DNA of 64,000 nt from Closterium sp. NIES-65 (GCA_948144175.1 CANXME010001990.1:992001-1056000), one strand, 5' to 3'. Counted from the first letter of the stretch, positions 13,401 to 28,249 are shown. Notes: a model not told the origin generated them from the sequence alone. Numbers and translations: made by a program.

Positions 13401-16400
13401 GCAGAGCAGGGAACAGGCAGTTATTGTAGTCGACTCAAAGGTAGAGCAGGGAACAGGCAGTCATTGTAGTTGACTCAAAGGCAGAGGAGGGAATAGGCAG
13501 TCATTGTAGTCGACTCAAAGGCAGAGCAAGGAACAGGCAGTTATTGTAGTCGACTCAAAGGCAGAGCCGGGAGCAGGCAGTCATTGTAGTCGACTCAAAG
13601 GCAGAGCAGGGTACATGCAGTTATTGTAGTCGACTCAAAGGCAGAGCAAGGAACAGGCAGTCATTGTAGTCGACTCAAAGGCAGAGCAGGGAACAAGCAG
13701 TCATTGTAGTCGACTCAAAGGCAGAGCAGGGAACAGGCAGTTATTGTAGTCGACTCAAAGGCAGAGCAGGGAACAGGCAGTCATTGTAGTCGACTCAAAG
13801 GCAGAGCAAGGAACATGCAGTCATTGTAGTCGACTCAAAGGCAGAGCAGAGAACAAGCAGTCATTGTAGTCGACTCAAAGGCAGAGCAGGGAACAGGCAG
13901 TTATTGTAGTCGACTCAAAGGCAGAGCAGGGAACACGCAGTCATTGTAGTTGACTCAAAGGCAGAGCAGGGAACAGGCAGTCATTGTAGTCAACTCAAAG
14001 GCAGAGCAGGGAACAGGCAGTTATTGTAGTCGACTTAAAGGCAGAGCCGGGAGCAGGCAGTCATTGTAGTCAACTCAAAGGCAGAGCAGGGTACATGCAG
14101 TTATTGTAGTCGACTCAAAGGCAGAGCAGGGAGCAAGCAGTCATTGTAGTCGACTCAAAGGCAGAGCAGGGAACAGGCACTTATTGTAGTCGAATCAAAG
14201 GCAGAGCAGGGAACAGGCAATCATTGTAGTCGACTCAAAGGCTGAGCAGGGAACATGCAGTTATTGTACTCGACTCAAAGGCAGAGCAGGGAACAGATAG
14301 TTGTTGTAGTCGACTCAAAGGCAGAGCAAGGAACAGGCAGTCATTGTAGTCGACTCAAAGGCAGAGCAGGGAACAGGCAGTTATTGTAATCGACTCAAAG
14401 GCAGAGCAGGAAACAGGCAGTTCTTGTAGTCGACTCAAAGGCAGAGCAGGGAACAGGCAGTTATTGTAGTCGACTCAAAGGCAGAGCAGGGAACAGGCAG
14501 TCATTGTAGTCGACTCAAAGGCAAAGCAGGGAACAGGCAGTCATTCTAGTCGACTCAAAGGCAGAGCAGGGAACAAGCAGTTATAGTAGTCGAGTCAAAG
14601 GCAGAGCAGGGAACAGGCAGTTATTGTAGTCGACTCAAAGGCAGAGCAGGGAACAAGCAGTTATTGTAGTCGACTCAAAGGCCGAGCAGGGAACAGGCAG
14701 TCATTGTAGTCGACTCAAAGGCAAAGGAGGGAACAGGCAGTCATTGTAGTCGACTCAAAGGCAGAGCAGGGAACAGGCAGTTATTGTAGTCGATTCAAAG
14801 GCAGAGCAGGGAACAAGCAGTTATTGTAGTCGACTCAAAGGCAGAGCACGGAACAGGCAGTCATTGTAGTTGACTCAAAGGCAGAGCAGGGAACAAGAAG
14901 TCATTGTAGTCAACTCAAAGGCAGAGCACGGAACAGGCAGTTATTGTAGTTGACTCAAAGGCAGAGCAGGGAACAGGCAGTCATTGTAGTCGACTCAAAG
15001 GCAGAGCAGGGAACAGACAGTTATTGTAATCTACTCAAAGGCAGAGTAGGGAACAGGCAGTTATTGTAGTCGACTCAAAGGCAGAGCAGGAAACAGGCAG
15101 TTCTTGTAGTCTACTCAAGGGCAGAGCAGGAAACAGGCATTTATTGTAGTCGACTCAAAGGCAGAGCAGGGAACAGGCAGTCATTGTAGTCGACTCAAAG
15201 GCAAAGCAGGGAACAGGCAGTCATTGTAGTCGACTCAAAGGCAGAGCAGGGAACAAGCAGTTATTGTAGTCGACTCAAAGGCAGAGCAGGGAACAGGCAG
15301 TTATTGTAGTCGACTCAAAGGCAGAGCAGGGAACAGGCAGTTATTGTAGTCGACTCAAAGGCAGAGCAAGGAACAGGCAGTCATTGTAGTCGACTCAAAG
15401 GCAGAGCAGGGAATAGGCAGTCATTGTAGTCCTCTCAAAGGCAGAGCAGGGAATAGGCAGTTATTGTACTCGACTCAAAGGCAGAGCAGCGAACAGACAG
15501 TTATTGTAGTCGACTCAAAGGCAGAGCAGGGAACACGTAGTCATTGTAGTCGACTCAAAGGCAGAGCAGGGAACAAGCAGTCATTGTAGTCGACTCAAAG
15601 GCAGAGCAGGGAACAGGCAGTTATTGTAGTCGACTCAAAGGCAGAGCAGGGAACAGGCAGTCATTGTAGTCGACTCAAAGGCAGAGCAAGAAATAGGCAA
15701 TCATTGTAGTCGACTCAAAGGCAAAGCAGGGAACAGGCAGTTATTGTAGTCGACTCAAAGGCAGAGCAGGGAGCAGGCAGTCATTGTAGTCAACTCAAAG
15801 GCAGAGCAAGGAACATGCAGTTATTGTAGTCGACTCAAAGGCAGAGCAGGGAACAAGCAGTCATGGTAGTCGACTCAAAGGCAGAGCAGGGAAAAGGCAG
15901 TTATTGTAGTCGACTCAAAGGCAGAGCAGGGAACAGGCAGTCATTGTAGTTGACTCAAAGGCAGAGCAGGGAATAGGCAGTCATTGTAGTCGACTCAAAG
16001 GCAGAGCAGGGAACAGGCAGTTATTGTAGTCGACTCAAAGGCAGAGCAAGGAGCAGGCAGTCATTGTAGTCGACTCAAAGGCAGAGCAGGGTATATGCAG
16101 TTATTGTAGTCGACTCAAAGGCAGAGCAAGGAACATGCAGTTATTGTAGTCGACTCAAAGGCAAAGCAGGGAACAGGCAGTCATTGTAGTCGACTCAAAG
16201 GCAGATCAGGGAACAAGCAGTTTTTGTAGTCGACTCAAAGGCAGAGCAGGGAACAGGCAGTCATTGTAGTCGACTCAAAGGCAGAGCATGGAAGAGGCAG
16301 TTATTGTAGTCGACTCAAAGGCAGAGCAGGAAACAGGCAGTTATTGTAGTCGACTCAAAGGCAGAGCAGAGAACAGGCAGTCATTGTAGTCGGCTTAAAG

Positions 16401-17029
16401 GCAGAGCAGGGAAGTGGCAGTCATTGTAGTCCACTCAAAGGCAGAGCAGGTAACAGGCAGTCATTGTAGTTGACTCAAAGGCAGAGCAGGGAACAGGCAG
16501 TTATTGTAGTCGACTCAAAGGCAGAGCAGGGAACAAGCAGTTATTAAAGTCGACTCAAAGGCAGAGCAGGGAACAGGCAGTCATTGTAGTCGACTCAAAG
16601 GCAAAGGAGGGAACAGGTAGTCATTAAAGTCGACTCAAAGGCAGAGCAGGGAACAGGCAGTTATTGTAGTCGATTCAAAGGCAGAGCAGGGAACAAGCAA
16701 TCATTGTAGTCGACTCAAAGGCAGAGCACGGAAAAGGCAGTTATTGTAGTTGACTCAAAGGCAGAGCAGGGAACAGGCAGTCATTGTAGTCGACTCAAAG
16801 GAAGAGCAGAGAACAGGCAGTTATTGTAATCGACTCAAAGGCAAAGCAGGGAACAGGCAATTATTGTAGTCGACTCAAAGGCAGAGCTGGAAAAAGGCAG
16901 TCCTTGTAGTCGACTCAAAGGCAGAGCAGGACACAGGCAGTTATTGTAGTCGACTCAAAGGCAAAGCAGGGAACAGGCAGTCATTGTAGTCGACTCAAAG
17001 GCAGAGCATGGAACAGGCAGTTATTGTAG

Positions 17030-20000
17030 TTGACTCAAAGGCAGAGCAGGGAACAGGCAGTCATTGTAGTCGACTCAAAGGCAGAGCAGGGAACAGGCAG
17101 TTATTGTAGTCGACTCAAAGGCAGAGCAGGGAACATGCAGTTATTGTACTCGACTCAAAGGCAGAGCAGGGAACAGATAGTTATTGTAGTCGACTCAAAG
17201 GCAGAGCAAGGAACAGGCAGTCCTTGTAGTCGACTCAAAGGGAGAGCAGGGAATAGGCAGTCATTGTAGTCGACTCAAAGGCAGAGCAGGGAAGAGGCAA
17301 TTATTGTAGTCGACTCAAAGGCAGAGCAGGGAACAGGCAGTTAATGTAGTCGACTCAAAGGCAGAGCAGGGAACATGCAGTTATTGTAGTCGACTCAAAG
17401 GCAGAGCAAGGAACAGGCTGTCATTGAAGTCGACTCAAAGGCAGAGCAGGGAATCGGCAGTCATTGTAGTCGACTCAAAGGCAGAGCACGGAACAGGCAG
17501 TTATTGTAGTCGACTCAAAGGCAGAGCAGGGAACAGGCAGTTCTTGTAGTCGACTCAAAACAGAGCAGGGAACAGGCAGTTATTGTAGTCGACTCAAAGG
17601 CAGAGAAGGGAATAGGCAGTCATTGTAGTCCACTCAAAGGCAAAGCAAGGAACAGGCAGTTATTTTACTCGACTCAAAGGCAGAGCAAGGAACAGGCAGT
17701 CATTGTAGTCTACTCAAAGGCAGAGCAGGGAACAGGCAGTCATTGTAGTCGACTCAAAGGCAGAGCAGGGAACAGGTAGTCATTGTAGTCGACTCAAAGG
17801 CAGAGTAGGAAACAGGCAACCATTGTAGTCCACTCAAAGGCAAAGCAGGTAGCAGGCAGTCATTGTAGTTGACTCAAAGGCAGAGCAGGGAACAGGCAGT
17901 TATTGTAGTCGACTCAAAGGCAGAGCAGGGAACAGGCAGTCATTGTTGTCGACTCAAAGGCAGAGCAGGGAACAGGCAGTTATTGTAGTCGACTCAAAGG
18001 CAGAGCCGGGAGCAGGCAGTCATTGTAGTCGACTCAAAGGCAGAGCAGGGTACATGCAGTTATTGAAGTCGACTCAAAGGCAGAGCAGGGAGCAGGCAGT
18101 CATTGTAGTCGACTCAAAGGCAGAGCAGGGAATAGGGAGTCATTGAAGTGCACTCAAAGGCAGAGCAGGTAACAGGCAGTCATTGTAGTTGACTCAAAGG
18201 CAGAGCAGGGAACAGGCAGTTATTGTAGTCGAATCAAAGGCAGAGCAGGGAACAGGCAGTTATTGTAGACGACTCAAAGGCAGAGCAGGGAACAGGCAGT
18301 TAATGTAGTTGACTCAAAGGCAGAGCAGGGAACATGCAGTTATTGTAGTCGACTCAAAGGCAGAGCAGGGAACAGGCAGTCATTGTAGTCGATTCAAAGG
18401 CAGAGCAGGGAACAGGCAGTTATTGTAGTCGACTCAAAGGCAGAGCAGGGAACAGGCAGTTAATGTAGTCGACTCAAAGGCAGAGCAGGGAACATGCAGT
18501 TATTGTAGTCGACTCAAAGGCAGAGCAAGGATTAGGCAGTTATTGTAGTCGACTCAAAGGCAGAGCAGGGAATCGGCAGTCATTGTAGTCGACTTAGAGG
18601 TAGAGCAGGGAACAGGCGGTTATTGTAGTCGACTCAAAGGCAGAGCAGGGAACAGGCAGTTCTTGTAGTCGACTCAAAACAGAGCAAGGAACAGGCAGTT
18701 ATTGTAGTCGACTCAAAGGCAGAGCAGGGAATAGGCAGTCATTGTAGTCCACTGAAAGGCCGAGCAGGGAACAGGCAGTTATTGTACTCGACTCAAAGGC
18801 AGAGCAAGGAACAGGCAGTCATTGTAGTCGACTCAAAGGCAGAGCAGGGAACAGGCAGTCATTGTAGTCGACTCAAAGGCAGAGCAGGAAACAGGCAGTT
18901 ATTGTAGTCGACCTAAAGGCAGAGCAGGGAACAGGCAGTCATTGTAGTCGACTCAAAGGCAGAGCAGGGAATAGGCAGTCATTGTAGTCGACTCAAAGGC
19001 AGAGCAGGGAACAGGCAGTTATTATAGTCGACTCAAAGGCAGAGCCGGGAGCAGGCAGTCATTGTAGTCGACTCAAAGGCAGAGCAGGGAACAGGCACTT
19101 AGTGTAGTCGACTCAAAGGCAGAGCAGGGAACAGGCAGTTATTGTAGTCGACTCAAAGGCAGAGCAGGGAACAGGCAGTCATTGTAGTCGACTCAAAGGC
19201 AGAGCAGGGAACAGGGAGTCATTGTAGTCCACTCAAAGGCAGAGCAGGTAACAGGCAGTCATTGTAGTTGACTCAAAGGCAGAGCAGGGAACAGGCAGTT
19301 ATTGTAGTCGAATCAAAGGCAGAGCAGGGAACAGGCAGTTATTGTAGTCGACTCAAAGGCAGAGCGGGGAACAAGCAGTTATTGTAGTGGACTCAAAGGC
19401 AGAGCAGGGAACAAGCAGTTATTGTAGTCGACTCAAAGGTAGAGCAGGGAACAGGCAGTTCTTGTAGTCAACTCACAGGCAGAGCAGGGAACAGGCAGTT
19501 ATTGTAGTCGAATCAAAGGTAGAGCAGGGAACAGGCAGTCATTGTAGTCGACTCAAAGGCAGAGCAGGGAACATGCAGTTATTGTACTCGACTCAAAGGC
19601 AGAGCAGCGAACAGACAGTTATTGTAGTCGACTCAAAGGCAGAGCAAGGAACAGGCAGTCATTGTAGTCGACTCAAAGGCAGAGCAGGGAACAGGCAGTC
19701 ATTGTAGTCGACTCAAAGGCAGAGTAGGGAACAGGCAGTTATTGTAGTCGACTCGAAGGTAGAGCAGGGAACAGGCAGTTATTGTAGTCGAATCAAAGGC
19801 AGAGCAGGGAACAGGCAGTCATTGTAGTCGACTCAAAGGCAGAGCAGGGAACATGCAGTTATTGTACTCGACTCAAAGGCAGAGAAGGGAACAGATAGTT
19901 ATTGTAGTCGACTCAAAGGCAGAGCAAGGAACAGGCAGTCATTGTAGTCGACTCAAAGGCAGAGCAGGGAACAGGCAGTCATTGTAGTCGACTCAAAGGC

Positions 20001-23000
20001 AGAGCAGGGAACAGGCAGTTAATGTAGTCGACTCAAAGGCAGAGCAGGGAACATGCAGTTATTGTAGTCGACTCAAAGGCAGAGCAAGGAATAGGCTGTC
20101 ATTGTAGTCGACTCAAAGGTAGAGCAGGGAATCGGCAGTCATTGTAGTCGACTCAAAGGCAGAGCAGGGAACAGGCAGTTATTGTAGTCGACTCAAAGGC
20201 AGAGCAGGGAAAAGGCAGTTCCTGTAGTCGACTCAAAACAGAGCAGGGAACAGGCAGTTATTGTAGTCCATTCAAAGGCAGAGCAGGGAATAGGCATTCA
20301 TAGTAGTCCACTCAAAGGCAGAGCAAGGAACAGGCAGTTATTGTACTCAACTTAGAGGCAGAGCAAGGAACAGGTAATCATTGTAGTCGACTCAAAGGCA
20401 GAGCAGGGAACAGGCAGTCATTGTAGTCGCCTTAAAGGCAGAGCAGGGAACAGGCAGTTATTGTAGTCGACTCAAAGGCAGAGCAGGGAACAGGCAGTCA
20501 TTGTAGTCGACTCAAAGGCAGAGCAGGGAATAGGCAGTCATTGTAGTCGACTCAAAGGCAGAGCAGGGTACATGTAGTTATTGTAGTCGACTCAAAGGCA
20601 GAGCAGGGAGCAGGCAGTCATTGTAGTCGACTCAAAGGCAGAGCAGGGAACAGGCAGTCATTGTAGTCGACTCAAAGGCAGAGCACGGAATCGGCAGTTA
20701 TTGTAGTCGACTCGAAGGTAGAGCAGGGAACAGGCAGTTATTGTAGTCGAATCAAAGGCAGAGCAGGGAACAGGCAGTCATTGTAGTCGACTCAAAGGCA
20801 GAGCAGGGAACATGCAGTTATTGTACTCGACTCAAAGGCAGAGAAGGGAACAGATAGTTATTGTAGTCGACTCAAAGGCAGAGCAAGGAACAGGCAGTCA
20901 TTGTAGTCGACTCAAAGGCAGAGCAGGGAATAGGCAGTCATTGTAGTCGACTCAAAGGCAGAGCAGGGAACAGGCAGTTAATGTAGTCGACTCAAAGGCA
21001 GAGCAGGGAACATGCAGTTATTGTAGTCGACTCAAAGGCAGAGCAAGGAATAGGCTGTCATTGTAGTCGACTCAAAGGCAGAGCAGGGAATTGGCAGTCA
21101 TTGTAGTCGACTCAAAGGCAGAGCAGGGAACAGGCAGTTATTGTAGTCGACTCAAAGGCAGAGCAGGGAATAGGCAGTTCCTGTAGTCGACTCAAAACAG
21201 AGCAGGGAACAGGCAGTTATTGTAGTCGACTCAAAGGCAGAGCAGGGAATAGGCATTCATTGTAGTCCACTCAAAGGCAGAGCAAGGAACAGGCAGTTAT
21301 TGTACTTGACTCAGAGGCAGAGCAAGGAACAGGTAATCATTGTAGTCGACTCAAAGGCAGAGCAGGGAACAGGCAGTCATTGTAGTCGACTCAAAGGCAG
21401 AGCAGGGAACAGGCAGTTATTGTAGTCGACTCAAAGGCAGAGCAGGGAACAGGCAGTCATTGTAGTCGACTCAAAGGCAGAGCAGGGAATAGGCAGTCAT
21501 TGTAGTCGACTCAAAGGCAGAGCAGGGTACATGTAGTTATTGTAGTCGACTCAAAGGCAGAGCAGGGAGCAGGCAGTCATTGTAGTCGACTCAAAGGCAG
21601 AGCAGGGAACAGGCACTTATTGTAGTCGACTCAAAGGCAGAGCAGGGAACAGGCAGTTATTGTAGTCGACTCAAAGGCAGAGCAGGGAACAGGCAGTCAT
21701 TGTAGTCGACTCAAAGGCAGAGCAGGGAACAGGGAGTCATTGTAGTTCACTCAAAGGCAGAGCAGGTAACAGGCAGTCATTGTAGTTGACTCAAAGGCAG
21801 AGCAGGGAACAGGCAGTTATTGTAGTCAAATCAAAGGCAGAGCAGGGAACAGGCAGTTATTGTAGTCGACTCAAAGGAAGAGCAGGGAACAAGCAGTTAA
21901 TGTAGTCGACTCAAAGGCAGAGCAGGGAACATGCAGTTATTGTAGTCGACTCAAAGGCAGAACAGGGAACACGCAGTCATTGTAGTCGACTCAAAGGCAG
22001 AGTAGGGAACAGGCAGTTATTGTAGTCGACTCAAAGGCAGAGCAGGGAATAGGCAGTTAATGTAGTCGACTCAAAGGCAGAGCAGGGAACAGGCAGTTAT
22101 TGTAGTCGACTCAAAGGCAGAGCAAGGATTAGGCTGTTATTGTAGCCGACTCAAAGGCAGAGCAGGGAATCGGCAGTCATTGTAGTCGACTCAAAGGCAG
22201 AGCAGGGAACAGGCAGTTATTGTAGTCGACTCAAAGGAAGAGCAGGGAACAGGCAGTTCTTGTAGTCGACTCAAAACAGAGCAGGGAACAGGCAGTTATT
22301 GTAGTCGACTCAAAGGCAGAGCAGGGAATAGGCAGTCATTGTAGTCCACTCAAAGGCAGAGCAGGTAACAGGCAATTATTGTACTCGACTCAAAGGCAGA
22401 GCAAGGAACAGGCAGTCATTGTAGTGGACTCAAAGGCAGAGCAAGGAACAGGCAGTCATTGTAGTCGACTCAAAGGCAAAGCAGGGAACAGGCAGTTATT
22501 GTAGTCAACTCAAAGGCAGAGCAGGGAACAGGCAGTTATTGTAGTCGACTCAAAGGCAGAGCCGGGAGCAGGCAGTAAATGTAGTCGACTCAAAGGCAGA
22601 GCAGGGTACATGTAGTTATTGTAGTCGACTCAAAGGCAAAGCAGGGAACAGGCAGTCATTGTAGTCGACTCAAAGGCAGAGCATGGAACAGGTAGTTATT
22701 GTAGTTGACTCAAAGGCAGAGCAGGGAACAGGCAGTCATTGTAGTCGACTCAAAGGCAGAGCAGGGAACAGGCAGTTATTGTAGTCGACTCAAAGGCAGA
22801 GCAGGGAACATGCAGTTATTGTACTCGACTCAAAGGCAGAGCAGGGAACAGATAGTTATTGTAGTCGACTCAAAGGCAGAGCAAGGAACAGGCAGTCCTT
22901 GTAGTCGACTCAAAGGGAGAGCAGGGAATAGGCAGTCATTGTAGTCGACTCAAAGGCAGAGCAGGGAAGAGGCAGTTATTGTAGTCGACTCAAAGGCAGA

Positions 23001-24700
23001 GCACGGAACAGGCAGTTATTGTAGTCGACTCAAAGGCAGAGCAGGGAACAGGCAGTTCTTGTAGTCGACTCAAAACAGAGCAGGGAACAGGCAGTTATTG
23101 TAGTCGACTTAAAGGCAGAGAAGGGAATAGGCACTCATTGTAGTCCACTCAAAGGCAAAGCAGGGAACAGGCAGTTATTGTACTCGACTCAAAGGCAGAG
23201 CAAGGAACAGGCAGTCATTGTAGTCGACTCAAAGGCAGAGCAGGGAACAGGCAGTTATTGTAGTCGACTCAAAGGCAGAGCCGGGAGCAGGCAGTCATTG
23301 TAGTCGACTCAAAGGCAGAGCAGGGTACATGCAGTTATTGAAGTCGACTCAAAGGCAGAGCAGGGAGCAGGCAGTCATTGTAGTCGACTCAAAGGCAGAG
23401 CAGGGAATAGGGAGTCATTGAAGTGCACTCAAAGGCAGAGCAGGTAACAGGCAGTCATTGTAGTTGACTCAAAGGGAGAGCAGGGAACAGGCAGTTATTG
23501 TAGTCGAATCAAAGGCAGAGCAGGGAACAGGCAGTTATTGTAGACGACTCAAAGGCAGAGCAGGGAACAGGCAGTTAATGTAGTTGACTCAAAGGCAGAG
23601 CAGGGAACATGCAGTTATTGTAGTCGACTCAAAGGCAGAGCAGGGAAAAGGCAGTCATTGTAGTCGATTCAAAGGCAGAGCAGGGAACAGGCAGTTATTG
23701 TAGTCGACTCAAAGGCAGAGCAGGGAACAGGGAGTTAATGTAGTCGACTCAAAGGCAGAGCAGGGAACATGCAGTTATTGTAGTCGACTTAAAGGCAGAG
23801 CAAGGATTAGGCAGTTATTGTAGTCGACTCAAAGGCAGAGCAGGGAATTGGCAGTCATTGTAGTCGACTCAGAGGTAGAGCAGGGAACAGGCAGTTATTG
23901 TAGTCGACTCAAAGGCAGAGCAGGGAACAGGCAGTTCTTGTAGTCGACTCAAAACAGAGCAGGGAACAGGCAGTTATTGTAGTCGACTCAAAGGCAGAGC
24001 AGGCAATAGGCAGTCATTGTAGTCCACTCAAAGGCCGAGCAGGGAACAGGCAGTTATTGTACTCGACTCAAAGGCAGAGCAAGGAACAGGCAGTCATTGT
24101 AGTCGACTCAAAGGCAGAGCAGGGAATAGGCAGTCATTGTAGTCGACTCAAAGGCAGAGCAGGAAACAGGCAGTTATTGTAGTCGACTCAAAGGCAGAGC
24201 AGGGAACAGGCAGTCATTGTAGTCGACTCAAAGGCAGAGCAGGGAATAGGCAGTCATTGTAGTCGACTCAAAGGCAGAGCAGGGAACAGGCAGTTATTGT
24301 AGTCGACTCAAAGGCAGAGCCGGGAGCAGGCAGTCATTGTAGTCGACTCAAAGGCAGAGCAGGGTACATGCAGTTATTGTAGTCGACTCAAAGGCACAGC
24401 AGGGAGCAGGCAGTCATTGTAGTCGACTCAAAGGCAGAGCAGGGAACAGGCACTTATTGTAGTCGACTCAAAGGCAGAGCAGGGAACAGGCAGTTATTGT
24501 AGTCGACTCAAAGGCAGAGCAGGGAACAGGCAGTCATTGTAGTCGACTCAAAGGCAGAGCAGGGAACAGGGAGTCATTGTAGTCCACTCAAAGGCAAAGC
24601 AGGTAACAGGCAGTCATTGTAGTTGACTCAAAGGCAGAGCAGGGAACAGGCAGTTATTGTAGTCGAATCAAAGGCAGAGCAGGGAACAGGCAGTTATTGT
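17030..24700. repeat. Long-range satellite duplication, offset about 5.3-5.7 kb
   Basis: The stretch starting at 17030 recurs from 22705 with an identical 79-codon reading frame. The offset is 5,675 bp, which equals 142 monomers minus one base for each of the five 39-bp monomers between them. Further along, the offset falls to 5,515 (39-bp monomer 17555 versus 23070) and then 5,275 (TAGACGACTC at 18266 versus 23541). The changes of 160 and 240 bp are whole monomers, as expected from gain or loss of complete repeats by unequal exchange or slippage. Confidence 0.75.
19740..21650. repeat. 959-bp tandem duplication inside the satellite
   Basis: Variant monomers repeat at an exact offset of 959 bp (24 monomers, one of them 39 bp). 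ACTCGAAGGT is at 19751 and 20710, the 39-bp monomer TCAAAACAG is at 20233 and 21192, and GAGCAGGGTACATG is at 20561 and 21520. The part around 21192-22271 recurs again at 25108-26187 with a constant offset of 3,916 bp, so duplications of different sizes are nested here. Ends are approximate. Confidence 0.8.
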
Positions 24701-27700
24701 AGTCGACTCAAAGGCAGAGCGGGGAACAGGCAGTTATTGTAGTGGACTCAAAGGCAGAGCAGGGAACAAGCAGTTATTGTAGTCGACTCAAAGGCAGAGC
24801 AAGGAACAGGCAGTCATTGTAGTCGACTCAAAGGCAGAGCAGGGAACAGGCAGTCATTGTAGTCGACTCAAAGGCAGAGCAGGGAACAGGCAGTTAATGT
24901 AGTCGACTTAAAGGCAGAGCAGGGAACATGCAGTTATTGTAGTCGACTCAAAGGCAGAGCAAGGAATAGGCTGTCATTGTAGTCGACTCAAAGGCAGAGC
25001 AGGGAATCGGCAGTCATTGTAGTCGACTCAAAGGCAGAGCAGGGAACAGGCAGTTATTGTAGTCGACTCAAAGGCAGAGCAGGGAACAGGCAGTTCCTGT
25101 AGTCGACTCAAAACAGAGCAGGGAACAGGCAGTTATTGTAGTCGACTCAAAGGCAGAGCAGGGAATAGGCATTCATTGTAGTCCACTCAAAGGCAGAGCA
25201 AGGAACAGGCAGTTATTGTACTCGACTCAGAGGCAGAGCAAGAAACAGGTAATCATTGTAGTCGACTCAAAGGCAGAGCAGGGAACAGGCAGTCATTGTA
25301 GTCGACTCAAAGGCAGAGCAGGGAACAGGCAGTTATTGTAGTCGACTCAAAGGCAGAGCAAGGAACAGGCAGTCATTGTAGTCGACTCAAAGGCAGAGCA
25401 GGGAATAGGCAGTCATTGTAGTCGACTCAAAGGCAGAGCAGGGTACATGTAGTTATTGTAGTCGACTCAAAGGCAGAGCAGGGAGCAGGCAGTCATTGTA
25501 GTCGACTCAAAGGCAGAGCAGGGAACAGGCACTTATTGTAGTCGACTCAAAGGCAGAGCAGGGAACAGGCAGTTATTGTAGTCGACTCAAAGGCAGAGCA
25601 GGGAACAGGCAGTCATTGTAGTCGACTCAAAGGCAGAGCAGGGAACAGGGAGTCATTGTAGTTCACTCAAAGGCAGAGCAGGTAACAGGCAGTCATTGTA
25701 GTTGACTCAAAGGCAGAGCAGGGAACAGGCAGTTATTGTAGTCGAATCAAAGGCAGAGCAGGGAACAGGCAGTTATTGTAGTCGACTCAAAGGAAGAGCA
25801 GGGAACAAGCAGTTAATGTAGTCGACTCAAAGGCAGAGCAGGGAACATGCAGTTATTGTAGTCGACTCAAAGGCAGAACAGGGAACACGCAGTCATTGTA
25901 GTCAACTCAAAGGCAGAGCAGGGAACAGGCAGTTATTGTAGTCGACTCTAAGGCAGAGCAGGGAATAGGCAGTTAATGTAGTCGACTCAAAGGCAGAGCA
26001 GGGAACAAGCAGTTATTGTAGTCGACTCAAAGGCAGAGTAAGGATTAGGCTGTTATTGTAGTCGACTCAAAGGCAGAGCAGGGAATCGGCAGTCATTGTA
26101 GTCGACTCAAAGGCAGAGCAGGGAACAGGCAGTTATTGTAGTCGACTCAAAGGAAGAGCAGGGAACAGGCAGTTCTTGTAGTCGACTCAAAACAGAGCAG
26201 GGAACAGGCAGTTATTGTAGTCGACTCAAAGGCAGAGCAGGGAATAGGCAGTCATTGTAGTCCACTCAAAGGCAGAGCAGGGAACAGGCAATTATTGTAC
26301 TCGACTCAAAGGCAGAGCAAGGAACAGGCAGTCATTGTAGTGGACTCAAAGGCAGAGCAAGGAACAGGCAGTCATTGTAGTCGACTCAAAGGCAAAGCAG
26401 GGAACAGGCAGTTATTGTAGTCAACTCAAAGGCAGAGCAGGGAACAGGCAGTTATTGTAGTCGACTCAAAGGCAGAGCCGGGAGCAGGCAGTCAATGTAG
26501 TCGACTCAAAGGCAGAGAAGGGTACATGTAGTTATTGTAGTCGACTCAAAGGCAGAGCAGGGAGCAGGCAGTCATTGTAGTCGACTCAAAGGAAGAGCAG
26601 GGATTAGGCACTTATTGTAGTCGACTCAAAGGCAGAGTAGGGAACAGGCAGTTATTGTAGTCGACTCAAAGGCAGAGCAGGGAACGGGCAGTCATTGTAG
26701 TCGACTCAAAGGCAGAGCAGGGAACAGGGAGTCATTGTAGTCCACTCAAAGGCAGAGCAGGTAACAGGCAGTCATTGTAGTTGACTCAAAGGCAGAGCAG
26801 GGAACAGGCAGTTATTGTAGTCGAATCAAAGGCAGAGCAGGGAACAGGAAGTTATTGTAGTCGACTCAAAGGCAGAGCAGGGAACAAGCGGTTATTGTAG
26901 TCGACTCAAAGGCAGAGCAGGGAACAAGCAGTCATTGTAGTCGACTCAAAGGCAGAGCACGGAACAGGCAGTTATTGTAGTTGTCTCAAAGGCAGAGCAC
27001 GGAATAGGCAGTCATTGTAGTCGACTCAAAGGAAGAGCAGGGAACAGGCAGTTATTGTAATCGACTCAAAGGCAAAGTAGGGAACAGGCAGTTATTGTAG
27101 TCGACTCAAAGGCAGAGCAGGAAAAAGGGAGTTCTTGTAGTCGACTCAAGGGCAGAGCAGGGAACAGGCAGTCATTGTAGTCGACTCAAAGGTAGAGCAG
27201 GGAACAGGCAGTCATTGTAGTCGACTCAAAGGCACAGCAGGGAACAGGCAGTTATTGTAGTCGACTCAAAGGCAGAGCAGGGAATAGGCAGTTAATGTAG
27301 TCGACTCAAAGGCAGAGCAGGGAACATGCAGTTATTGTAGTCGACTCAAAGGCAGAGCAAGGATTAGACTGTTATTGTAGTCGACTCAAAGGTAGAGCAG
27401 GGAATCGGCAGTCATTGTAGTCGACTCAAAGGCAGAGCAGGGAACTGGCAGTTATTGTAGTCGACTCAAAGGCAGAGCAGGGAACAGGTAGTTCTTGTAG
27501 TCGACTCAAAACAGAGCAGGGAATAGGCAGTTATTGTAGTCGACTCAAAGGCAGAGCAGGGAATAGGCAGTCATTGTAGTCCACTCAAAGGCAGAGCAGG
27601 GAACAGGCAGTTATTGTACTCGACTCAAAGGCAGATCAAGGAACAGGCAGTCATTGTAGTCGACTCAAAGGCAGAGCAGGGAAGAGGCAGTCATTGTAGT

Positions 27701-28249
27701 CCACTCAAAGGCAGAGCAGGGAACAGGCAGTTATTGTAGTTGACTCAAAGGCAGAGCAGGGAACTGGCAGTCATTGTAGTCGACTCAAAGGCAGAGCAGG
27801 GAACAGGCAGTTATTGTAGTCGACTCAAAGGTAGAGCCGGGAGCAGGCAGTCATTGTAGTCGACTCAAAGGTAGAGCAGGGTACATGCATTTATTGTAGT
27901 CGACCCAAAGGCAGAGCAGGGAGCAGGCAGTCATTGTAGTCGACTCAAAGGCAGAGCAGGGAACAGGCACTTATTGTAGTCGACTCAAAGGCAGACCAGG
28001 GAACAGGCAGTTATTGTAGTCGACTCAAAGGCAGAGCAGGGAACAGGCAGTCATTGTAGTCGACTCAAAGGCAGAGCAGGGAACAGGGAGTCATTGTAGT
28101 CCACTTAAAGGCAGAGCAGGTAACAGGCAGTCATTGTAGTTGACTCAAAGGCAGAGCAGGGAACAGGCAGTTATTGTAGTTGAATCAAAGGCAGAGCAGG
28201 GAACAGGCAGTTATTGTAGTCGACTCAAAGGCAGAGCAGGGAACAAGCA

